The notes below the pieces were generated by a model. That model did not search any database. It saw nothing but the letters and a program-made list of their open reading frames with translations, and was not told the origin of the DNA. A stretch of DNA of 6,493 nt from an uncultured bacterium (GTDB lineage Bacteria > Verrucomicrobiota > Kiritimatiellia > CAIKKV01), in assembly GCA_903828035.1 (NCBI GenBank), contig CAIKKV010000663.1, positions 1 through 6,493 of the forward strand, in the 5' to 3' direction. The translations under genes were made by a program, and so were the position numbers. Position 1 is the stretch's first letter; every line of letters begins with the position of its first letter. This document shows, piece by piece, positions 1 to 6,493 of this stretch.

Positions 1-1
1 C

Positions 2-304
2 GCCTTCATCACCGTCATCCTGAGCTGGCTGCGCGGCCGCTTCATGTGGTTCCCCCTCCACCCGCTCGGCTACCTCCTCTCCTCCACCTACTTCATGAAC
101 ATGCTGTGGCTCTCCATCTTCATCGCCTGGGCCATCCGCTCGCTCATCTTCCGCATCGGCGGCGCCCAGGTCATCCGCCGGGGGCTCGTGCCCTTCTGCA
201 TCGGCATGTTCCTCGCCTGCATCGCCTCCATCGTGTTATTCAACGCCCTGGGCATCGTCCTGCGGGCCCGGGGCTTCATCGACATCTACAGCGCCATGCC
301 ATGA
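2..304 (+). CDS. OPT-like multi-pass membrane protein, DUF6784-like C-terminus (5' partial)
   Basis: Only the last 100 codons are present; the reading frame is open from base 2 and the true start lies upstream. The visible part is an integral membrane protein. A segment around residues 11-23 (RGRF followed by WFPLHPLGY) leads into a hydrophobic helix at about 34-50. A basic, glycine-containing loop follows (RIGGAQVIRRG, 51-61), then a second helix at about 62-87 and a short tail. The W-P-LHP-GY motif, the following MNMLW helix and the R-GG-----RR loop match my recollection of the C-terminal DUF6784 domain. That domain occurs on OPT-like proteins of Planctomycetota and relatives. The function of that family is unknown, and transport is inferred from its resemblance to oligopeptide transporters. 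The stop codon overlaps the start of the next gene (ATGA). One leucine codon, at 236-238, is TTA, a codon absent from the next gene. The ATG at 44 is internal, not the start. Confidence 0.8.
   Translation, partial: AFITVILSWLRGRFMWFPLHPLGYLLSSTYFMNMLWLSIFIAWAIRSLIFRIGGAQVIRRGLVPFCIGMFLACIASIVLFNALGIVLRARGFIDIYSAMP
301..304 (+). promoter_or_regulatory. ATGA stop/start overlap coupling genes 1 and 2
   Basis: The TGA stop of the upstream gene (302-304) shares bases with the ATG start (301-303) of the giant permease gene. No convincing purine-rich Shine-Dalgarno sequence is visible in the 20 bases before this ATG. Re-initiation by ribosomes finishing the upstream gene is therefore the likely mode of translation. 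This also fixes the start. The frame stays open further upstream, to an ATG at 46, but the residues it would add are a proline-, histidine- and arginine-rich shadow of the upstream membrane protein. A start at 301 instead places a clean membrane helix at residues 15-36. Confidence 0.75.
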
Positions 305-3300
305 CCGACAAAACACCCTCCAAACCCTCCCGGACGGACTCCCTCCTTGTGGCCGGCCTCTTTGCCGCGCTCGGCCTCGCCGCGCTGGTCGGGTTCGTCC
401 TCTTCATCGAGCCCGCCCCGCGCACGCATCAAACCCCCTTCTCCGCCGCCTACTCCACCGAGGCGCTCGACCGCGCCCTCGCCGCCGGCTCCATCACGCA
501 GCAGCTCGCCGCCATCCAGGCCGCCGGGGCCGCGCCCGGCGAGCGGAGCGTCGGGCGGCTCACCGGAAGCCCCGGCTTTTACCGGACCGAGCAGCTCATC
601 CTCGACGCCTTTCGAAAGGCCGGCCTTGAAATCCGCACCCAGGAGCTCGGCGTCGTCGCGCCGGTCACCGACGTCTGCGAGATTCGCGACGAGTCGGGCC
701 GCCCCCTCCCGGGCATCACGCTCTACCCCTTTCACCCCTCCGGCCTGACAACCTGCGCCCTCCCGCCCGCCGGGCTCACCGGCGAGCTCGTCATCGCCGA
801 AAGCACGGACCTGCTGCACCTGACCGGCCACCGCCCCGAAAGCACCTTCGTGGCCACCTGGCTCGACTCCGCGGCGGGCTGGCCCGGTCTGGCCGCCGTC
901 GGCACACAGGCCCTGCTCGTCATGGAAGACGACCTCGCCCGGCAGCTGCGGGCCAACCCCGATCTTCCCGCGCCCTGGGAAACCCTGTACAGCAGCTATG
1001 AAACCGCGTTCCCCCGCTTTCTCGTTCGCGGCCCGATCCAATCCTATGCGGGCCGCCGCCTGACCATCCACTGCACCGTCCGCTGGGAGGAGAAGCGCGT
1101 GCGCAATCTCGTGGGCGTCCTCCACGGCGGCCCGCCGAAGGAAGAGGCGCTGATCCTCAACGCCTTCTACGACAGCGCCTCGCTCATCCCCGAGCTGGCG
1201 CCCGGCGCCGAGCAGGCCGTCCCCCTGGCCACCCTCCTGGAAATGCTCCGCGTCCTCGCCCCCTGCCGCGACGCCCTCACCCGCGACATCGTCTTCATCG
1301 CCACCGCCGGCCACGGGCAGGCGCTCGCGGGCGCCTCCCGCCTCATGGAGGCCGTTGAAACCTTCACCGCGGCCCGCTCCGATTATCGCGCACCCGCCTC
1401 TGTCCGCGCGGATTTCGCGGCCGAAAAGGCGCTCGCCGAAAAGGGGCTCGCCTGGCTCAGCGACCCGGCCCGCTGGACGCCCGGCACCCGCGCCGGCTTC
1501 AAGGACGCCTGGCTGAAAGAGGACCTCGCGTTCAGGAGCTGGCTCGAAAAACGGCTCGCCACGGTGGCGGGCGAGATCAACCTGACCTTCAAGGACCAAT
1601 CGCTGGAGCGCCGCCTCGCCTGCCTGCGCGCCGGCAGCCCGGTTTTCAGGGACGACTTCAACGCCGCCACCGCCACGGACGAGGAGCGCAAGGACCCCTC
1701 CAGCCGCCACCCGCTCTTCGTGGCGCAATACGAAGCCCAGCAACTCGTCAACAAATCCGCCGGCCTCATGGGCCTGCCGCTCCGCCAGCTGATTGAAAAG
1801 CCCGAGTTCGAGGCCTGGTCCTTCCGTGGAAAAGCCGGCGCCCTGCTCCAGTCCATCGCCGCCCACGCGGAAAACCGGATGAAGGAGATCGACGACACCC
1901 TCGCCATCCGGGCCCTCCTCACGCCCTATGCGCGTACGCTCGTGCTGAACCTCGAGCTGTCCTCGGGCGGCGCGCGGCAGCTGAAGAACCTCTCCCTCTT
2001 CACGGGCACGCAGACCATCGGCTCGGATGCGGAGCCCCAGGTCTCGCAGCTCGCCAACGCCTTCATCGACCAGATCCCCCTGCTGACCAACGGCTCGCCC
2101 GCCTTCACCGTCTTCCAGTGGGGCCCCCAGGACGCGGCCGGCTCGCGGGAGCGGCCCAACCTGCACAACTCGGACCGGACGCTGATCGAGTCCAAGCCCT
2201 GGGTCCTGTGCGGCCGCCTGGCGTTCTCCCTGCATAACAGCGACTTCATGCCGGCCAGGCGCGCCACGCCGGAAGACGCCTTCGAGGACCTGCCCACCGC
2301 CGTGCTGCGCGAGCAGATGCCCGTGCTCGGGCGCACGCTCCTCGCCCTCGCCCATGGCCGGGTCCCCTTCAAGAACATCGCCTGGGACCTCCGCAAGCGC
2401 ATTCACACCCTCCGCGGCACGGTCTATGGCAGCGCCGGGGCGCAAACCCTCACGCCCAGCCATCCCATGGGCGTAAACACCTTTGTCCGCTGCAACCCCA
2501 CGTCCGTCCCGGTGCCCCTCACCTCCACGCGGGGCGTCAACCTCTCCCCGATGTTCAAAACCGATCCCAACGGCCGCTACGAGCGGGCGCTCGCATTCGG
2601 ACTGATGTCCGACTGGGGCTGGTCCACCTCGCTCTCCGTGGATGCCGCCCGGTTCGATGCCAGCGGGCTCATCGCCTACTTTAAAAACGCCTCCGGCAGC
2701 TCCCAGTCCGTCTTCAGGAACGAGAACATCTCGCCCGGCGACCTCGTGGCCAATGGCGGCAGCCAGCCCAAGCCGGTCCAGATCGCCCTCTTCCGCTGCG
2801 CGCGGGTCCAGCAATTCGACTGGAGCAACCCGCAAACGATGAAATCGTTCCAGCGGATCACCTACATCAACCGGCAGGGCCTGACCGAGCCCCCCAGCCT
2901 GCGCTGCGATTCGTTCTCCGCCTTCCTGGAGCCCGACCTCGCCTTCTACATGGGGCTCATGGCCGGCGCGGCCGACAACAAGGAGGTGCAGGTCTACCGC
3001 GCCTTCATGCTGAACCTCAAGCCCGGCGCCCCGGTTGCTCCCAACGAAGCGGAAATCGAGGGCCCCGGCTACCTCGCCGCCGATTCGCTCAACATCGCCT
3101 TCGCCCATATCGACGCCGCGGAGTCCATGCTCCGCACCAACGACAAGCGGCTCAGCCTCCAGCGCCTGCACGGCATGGCCGACCAGCTCATGATCGACTT
3201 CCACAAGCGGGGCCTCGACTGGCTGCAAATCGCCCGGGCCAAGCGGGCGGAAAACGATCCCCTTTCCGCCGTGCTGGCCGCCGACACCAGCCTCGCCTAC

Positions 3301-5565
3301 GCGATCAACAACCACCCGGTCATCCGGAGCCGCATCTCGCAGGCCATCGTCGGCATCCTCTGGTACCTCGGGCTCCTCGTCCCCTTTGTCTTCTTTTTCG
3401 AAAAGCTCGTCTTCGGCTTCGCCGATGTCCGCAAGCAGCTCCTGGCCGGGGGGCTGATCTTCCTGGCCGTCTTCGCCCTGCTGCGCTTCTTCCATCCCGC
3501 CTTCGAGATGGTCCGCTCCTCGCTCATGATCCTGATCGGCTTCGTCATCCTGCTGCTCACCCTCCTGGTCATCCTCATGGTAGGCGGCAAGTTCAAGCAG
3601 AACATCCGCGACCTCCGCCAGAAGGAGGGCGCCATCGAAGGGGCCGACATCAACCGCGGCGGCGTCGTGGGCACGGCCTTCATGCTGGGCCTCAACAACA
3701 TGCGCCGGCGCAAGGTGCGCACGGGGCTGACCTCCGTGACCCTGATCCTGATCACCTTCGTCATGATCTGCTTCACCTCCGTCTCGTCGGATCTCGTGAA
3801 CGTGGAATACGCCACCGGCCGCTCCCCCTGGAACGGCATCCTCCTGCAGAACCCGAACCTGCAGCCGCTGAGCCCTGCCGAAATCGGCAATATCCAGCAG
3901 ATCTACGGCCTGCGCTACCCCATCACCACCCGGAGCTGGTTCGCCGGCCTGATCAGCGGCGACCGGATCCGGAACACCGAAATCCTCGTGGACCGCGAGT
4001 TCGATGTGAATGGAGCCAAGATCCAGAAGCGCACCCGCCTCTCCGCCGCGCTCCGCATGGACTGGCGCGAGCCCGACTTCTCCGGCATCGACCGCTACCT
4101 GCTCACGAAGCAGGCGTGGTTCCCGCGCGGCCCCGTGACGCGGGCGGAGCGTCTCGCGGCCCGGGCCAAGGGCTATGTGAACAAGCGCCTCGTCATCCTG
4201 CCGGACGCCGCCGCCCGCGAGCTCGAAATCACGCCCCAGGAGGTCGATGCGGGAGGCGTCATGGTCAACATCCGCGGCGACCTTTTCGAGGTGATCGGCA
4301 TCATCGACTCGGCCCGCCTGCAGAAGCACATCGACATCGACGGCCGGAGCCTCCTGCCCTTTGACCTGAACGCCGTGCAGGCGCTGGGCCGCTCCTCCAG
4401 CGGCGGCTCCGCCATCATCCCCGAGGATACCGCCCGGCTGCCCGGCGCGCAGGTCATGATCGTCAACGTCGTCCCGAACCGTTCGGAAATCGACGGCGAA
4501 ACCGTGGTCTCCTGCGGCATCCTCTTCCCGCGCCAGGCCTACGTGATGGATTCGCGCCAGGCGCCCCTTCCGCCCGTCGGCTTCAAGGAGCAGCGGCGCC
4601 TGGTCATGGACTACCTGGAGCGGCTCGGCCAGAGCGCCTGCTACGCCATCGACGGCTCCTCCTACTTCGGATCCCGCACGCGCGCGCGGACCTTCGCCGG
4701 CCTGCTCGAGCTGCTCATCCCCATCCTCATCGCCTCGCTGACCGTCTTCAACACCATGCGCAGCTCCGTCTACGAGCGCAAGGACGAGATCTACGTCTAC
4801 AACGCCGTCGGCATCGCCCCCAACCACGTCTTCTTCATGTTCATGGCCGAGGCGTCCGTCTACGCCGTCGTCGGGGCCATGCTCGGCTACCTGCTGAGCC
4901 AGGCCGCCGGCCGCATCCTGACCGCGCTGCACCTCACCGGCGGGCTGAACATGAGCTACAGCTCCATCGAAACCATCTACGCCTCGCTCGCGATCGTGGC
5001 GGCCGTCATGCTCTCCACCCTCATCCCCGCCCGCAGCGCGGCCCGGCTGGCCTCGCCCTCCGGCAAGGTCGACTGGGATATCCCCAAGGCCGAGGGCGAT
5101 GTCATGTCCTTCAGCCTCCCCTTCACCTTCACCCCGCATGACCGCGTGGCCGTCATCTCCTACTTCCACCGCTGGCTCGACTCGAACGGCGAGGGCAGCT
5201 CCGGCCCCTTCTTCTGCGCCCCGCCCCAGCCCACGCTCACGCGCATGGCCGACGCAACCTCCACCCTCATCCCCGGGGTCTCCTCCGTCGTCTGGCTCAA
5301 GCCCTTCGACCTCGGCGTCTCCCAGCGGCTCGAAATCACCCTGCCCGTCGACCCGCAAACCGGCGAGTACATCGCCACCATCCGGCTCGTCCGACTCAGC
5401 GGCACCTCGTCGGCCTGGAACCGCGCCGTCCAGCCGTTCCTCGCCGTGCTGCGCAAGCAATTCCTGACCTGGCGGGCCGCCCGCCCCGATGAGCGGGCCG
5501 AGATGTACACGGAAGCCGCCGCCCTCCTGGCCCTCTGCAAGATCGAGGAGAAGACGCATGAGTGA
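301..5565 (+). CDS. Giant FtsX/MacB-type ABC permease with M28-peptidase-like ectodomain
   Basis: The protein has 1,754 residues, several times a usual FtsX-family permease. TM1 is at about 15-36. A large extracytoplasmic region (37-1012) follows, of which about 80-690 resembles M28 metallopeptidases: GRLTGSPG at 85-92, NLVGVL at 269-274, FYDS at 289-292, APGAEQ at 300-305, GHGQ at 337-340, LNLEL at 549-553 and ATPED at 655-659. Most metal ligands are replaced, so it is probably non-catalytic. TM2-4 lie at about 1013-1036, 1046-1062 and 1072-1094. A basic loop (RRRKVR, 1135-1140) precedes TM5 (1143-1160). A second ectodomain (1161-1460) leads to a typical FtsX C-terminal domain (about 1463-1585; TM6-8 at 1466-1486, 1510-1532 and 1558-1577) with a coupling-helix-like ERKDEIYVYNAVG. 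A 175-residue cytoplasmic tail ends the protein. Inferred role: ATPase-driven transport or mechanotransmission at the inner membrane. The ATPase is not in the window and the substrate is unknown. Confidence is high for the FtsX domain, moderate for the M28-like fold and low for biological function. Confidence 0.93.
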   Translation: MTDKTPSKPSRTDSLLVAGLFAALGLAALVGFVLFIEPAPRTHQTPFSAAYSTEALDRALAAGSITQQLAAIQAAGAAPGERSVGRLTGSPGFYRTEQLILDAFRKAGLEIRTQELGVVAPVTDVCEIRDESGRPLPGITLYPFHPSGLTTCALPPAGLTGELVIAESTDLLHLTGHRPESTFVATWLDSAAGWPGLAAVGTQALLVMEDDLARQLRANPDLPAPWETLYSSYETAFPRFLVRGPIQSYAGRRLTIHCTVRWEEKRVRNLVGVLHGGPPKEEALILNAFYDSASLIPELAPGAEQAVPLATLLEMLRVLAPCRDALTRDIVFIATAGHGQALAGASRLMEAVETFTAARSDYRAPASVRADFAAEKALAEKGLAWLSDPARWTPGTRAGFKDAWLKEDLAFRSWLEKRLATVAGEINLTFKDQSLERRLACLRAGSPVFRDDFNAATATDEERKDPSSRHPLFVAQYEAQQLVNKSAGLMGLPLRQLIEKPEFEAWSFRGKAGALLQSIAAHAENRMKEIDDTLAIRALLTPYARTLVLNLELSSGGARQLKNLSLFTGTQTIGSDAEPQVSQLANAFIDQIPLLTNGSPAFTVFQWGPQDAAGSRERPNLHNSDRTLIESKPWVLCGRLAFSLHNSDFMPARRATPEDAFEDLPTAVLREQMPVLGRTLLALAHGRVPFKNIAWDLRKRIHTLRGTVYGSAGAQTLTPSHPMGVNTFVRCNPTSVPVPLTSTRGVNLSPMFKTDPNGRYERALAFGLMSDWGWSTSLSVDAARFDASGLIAYFKNASGSSQSVFRNENISPGDLVANGGSQPKPVQIALFRCARVQQFDWSNPQTMKSFQRITYINRQGLTEPPSLRCDSFSAFLEPDLAFYMGLMAGAADNKEVQVYRAFMLNLKPGAPVAPNEAEIEGPGYLAADSLNIAFAHIDAAESMLRTNDKRLSLQRLHGMADQLMIDFHKRGLDWLQIARAKRAENDPLSAVLAADTSLAYAINNHPVIRSRISQAIVGILWYLGLLVPFVFFFEKLVFGFADVRKQLLAGGLIFLAVFALLRFFHPAFEMVRSSLMILIGFVILLLTLLVILMVGGKFKQNIRDLRQKEGAIEGADINRGGVVGTAFMLGLNNMRRRKVRTGLTSVTLILITFVMICFTSVSSDLVNVEYATGRSPWNGILLQNPNLQPLSPAEIGNIQQIYGLRYPITTRSWFAGLISGDRIRNTEILVDREFDVNGAKIQKRTRLSAALRMDWREPDFSGIDRYLLTKQAWFPRGPVTRAERLAARAKGYVNKRLVILPDAAARELEITPQEVDAGGVMVNIRGDLFEVIGIIDSARLQKHIDIDGRSLLPFDLNAVQALGRSSSGGSAIIPEDTARLPGAQVMIVNVVPNRSEIDGETVVSCGILFPRQAYVMDSRQAPLPPVGFKEQRRLVMDYLERLGQSACYAIDGSSYFGSRTRARTFAGLLELLIPILIASLTVFNTMRSSVYERKDEIYVYNAVGIAPNHVFFMFMAEASVYAVVGAMLGYLLSQAAGRILTALHLTGGLNMSYSSIETIYASLAIVAAVMLSTLIPARSAARLASPSGKVDWDIPKAEGDVMSFSLPFTFTPHDRVAVISYFHRWLDSNGEGSSGPFFCAPPQPTLTRMADATSTLIPGVSSVVWLKPFDLGVSQRLEITLPVDPQTGEYIATIRLVRLSGTSSAWNRAVQPFLAVLRKQFLTWRAARPDERAEMYTEAAALLALCKIEEKTHE
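5545..5550 (+). promoter_or_regulatory. Ribosome binding site of the third gene
   Basis: GAGGAG lies inside the last codons of the permease gene, 7 bases before the ATG at 5558. This is good Shine-Dalgarno spacing and selects that ATG as the start of the downstream gene. The start lies upstream of the permease stop (5563-5565), so the two genes overlap by 8 bases. Unlike the upstream ATGA junction, this gene has its own strong ribosome binding site and could be translated partly independently. Confidence 0.75.
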
Positions 5566-6493
5566 TGCCCGCACCAGGGTCAGCGCCGACAAGGAGCTGG
5601 AGCTCTACCGGTCCCTGCTCGAGGAGCCGACCGAGTTCAAGAACGGCTTTACCTGGGTCTCCGTGGCCGGCGCCTTCTTCTGCGGGCTGCTGATGATGCC
5701 CGGCACCATCTATCTCAGCCTCATCACCGGCGGCGGCATCGCGGCCTCCTGGGTCACGCTCATCATCTTCTCCGAAGTCACCCGCCGGGCCATGAAGTCG
5801 CTCAGCCGCCAGGAGCTCGTGGTCCTGCTCTCGGTCGCCGGGGCGATGTCCGCGGGCGGCCCCGTGGCGGACCTGATCTGGCGCCAGTTTCTGGTCCGGT
5901 CCGACGCCGTGCGCGACATGGGGCTGCTCGGCCAGTTCCCCTCCTGGTTCGCCCCGCAGCCGACCAGCGACGCCATTCTCGCGCGCAACCTGTTCCACGT
6001 CGACTGGCTGATGCCCATCCTGCTCATGGTTTTCCTCTCCGTGGTCGGCACGCTGCGCAGCTACACGCTGGGCTATTTCTTCTTCCGCCTGACCTCCGAT
6101 GTGGAGCGCCTGCCCTTCCCCTTCGCCAGCGTGCATGCCCAGGGCGCCATGGCCCTCGCCGAAGCCGGGGAAAAGAAGGCCACCTGGAAGTGGAAAGTCT
6201 TCTCCCTGGGCGCCTTCCTGGGGCTCGGGTTCGCCGCCGTCCAGCTCGGCATCCCCCTCATCACCGGCGCCTTCCTCACCAAGCCCGTGATGCTCATCCC
6301 CCTGCCCTGGTATGACATGACCACGCTCACGGAGTCGGTGCTGCCCGCCACGCCCTTCGGCGTGGTGATCGACCTGGGCCTCGTGCTCACCGGCATGCTC
6401 ATCCCCTTCTCGGCCGTGATCGGCACCGCGAGCGGCATCCTCATGACCACGGTCATGAACCCCCTGCTCCACAAGTTCGGCATCCTCACCCGC
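5558..6493 (+). CDS. OPT-like (oligopeptide transporter superfamily) membrane protein (3' partial)
   Basis: The first 312 codons are present and the frame is still open at the window edge. A charged cytoplasmic N-terminus (1-30) precedes a series of hydrophobic segments at about 31-55, 61-73, 86-104, 150-175, 213-239 and 266-302. The segment ERLPFPFASVHAQGAMALAE (183-202) resembles the ERLPFP...QG.A.AL motif of OPT-family transporters and the DUF6785-type relatives found in Planctomycetota/Verrucomicrobiota. Characterised OPT members import oligopeptides or metal chelates; the bacterial relatives here are largely uncharacterised, so the substrate is not assigned. The start is set by GAGGAG 7 bases upstream, and the gene overlaps the permease gene by 8 bases, so it belongs to the same operon. 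The fragmentary upstream membrane gene appears to be of a related class, so the permease may sit between two paralogues. Confidence is high that this is a real multi-pass membrane protein and moderate for the OPT-like assignment. Confidence 0.85.
   Translation, partial: MSDARTRVSADKELELYRSLLEEPTEFKNGFTWVSVAGAFFCGLLMMPGTIYLSLITGGGIAASWVTLIIFSEVTRRAMKSLSRQELVVLLSVAGAMSAGGPVADLIWRQFLVRSDAVRDMGLLGQFPSWFAPQPTSDAILARNLFHVDWLMPILLMVFLSVVGTLRSYTLGYFFFRLTSDVERLPFPFASVHAQGAMALAEAGEKKATWKWKVFSLGAFLGLGFAAVQLGIPLITGAFLTKPVMLIPLPWYDMTTLTESVLPATPFGVVIDLGLVLTGMLIPFSAVIGTASGILMTTVMNPLLHKFGILTR

Noticed and set aside
46..300. Upstream extension of the permease frame to an ATG at 46
   Set aside because: The extra 85 residues are Pro-, His- and Arg-rich and lie opposite a well-formed membrane protein in another frame. 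The ATGA overlap at 301 is the natural start and gives a proper N-terminal helix.
1165..1320. Active secreted M28 metallopeptidase
   Set aside because: The motif positions are present, but the first His, the bridging Asp, the Glu-Glu pair and the last His are all replaced. Catalysis should not be assigned from fold resemblance.
4116..4364. Small + strand open frame (82 codons) inside the permease gene
   Set aside because: It lies out of frame within a clearly coding region, has an Arg/Pro/Gly-rich composition and shows no own ribosome binding site or domain.
286..5592. A 1,768-codon open frame on the - strand covering the whole permease gene
   Set aside because: Its codons are exactly in register with the sense codons, so it is open merely because the permease gene uses no in-frame TTA, CTA or TCA codons, which the strong G/C third-position bias explains. 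The predicted product is Gly-, Glu-, Asp- and His-rich low-complexity sequence with no recognisable domain. The sense frame encodes coherent membrane helices and family motifs.
5396..6472. A 358-codon open frame on the - strand opposite the third gene
   Set aside because: It is likewise in codon register with the OPT-like gene, with Gly/Glu/His-rich composition and no domain. It is a shadow of G+C-rich coding sequence.

Overview
The window is fully coding on the + strand. It looks like the middle of a tightly packed operon from a G+C-rich bacterium, with third codon positions strongly biased to C or G. The protein types point to the Planctomycetota/Verrucomicrobiota side of the bacteria (including Kiritimatiellota- and Lentisphaerota-like lineages). 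They are OPT-like/DUF6784 membrane proteins and a giant FtsX-type permease with a peptidase-like ectodomain. That placement rests on recalled family distribution and is moderately uncertain.

Layout: (1) 2-304 is the last 100 codons of a polytopic membrane protein with a DUF6784-like C-terminus. (2) 301-5565 is one very large gene of 1,754 residues, starting in an ATGA overlap with the first. It encodes an FtsX/MacB-type (type VII ABC) permease. Its first extracytoplasmic region, nearly 1,000 residues long, begins with an M28-peptidase-like fold that has lost most metal and catalytic residues. (3) 5558-6493 is the first 312 codons of a second OPT-like multi-pass transporter, overlapping gene 2 by 8 bases and running off the window edge. 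No RNA gene, repeat, mobile element, CRISPR array or terminator was seen, and there is no intergenic gap.

Read together, two OPT-like integral membrane proteins flank, in translational coupling, a permease carrying a probable peptide- or protein-binding pseudopeptidase domain. The predicted topology of gene 2 is N-in: TM1, ectodomain 1, TM2-4, cytoplasmic loop, TM5, ectodomain 2, TM6-8, cytoplasmic tail. This reads as two MacB/FtsX half-permeases fused head to tail, the first highly diverged. A peptide- or lipopeptide-handling system of the envelope is a reasonable inference, but the substrate is unknown. The ATPase that such a permease should need is not in the window.
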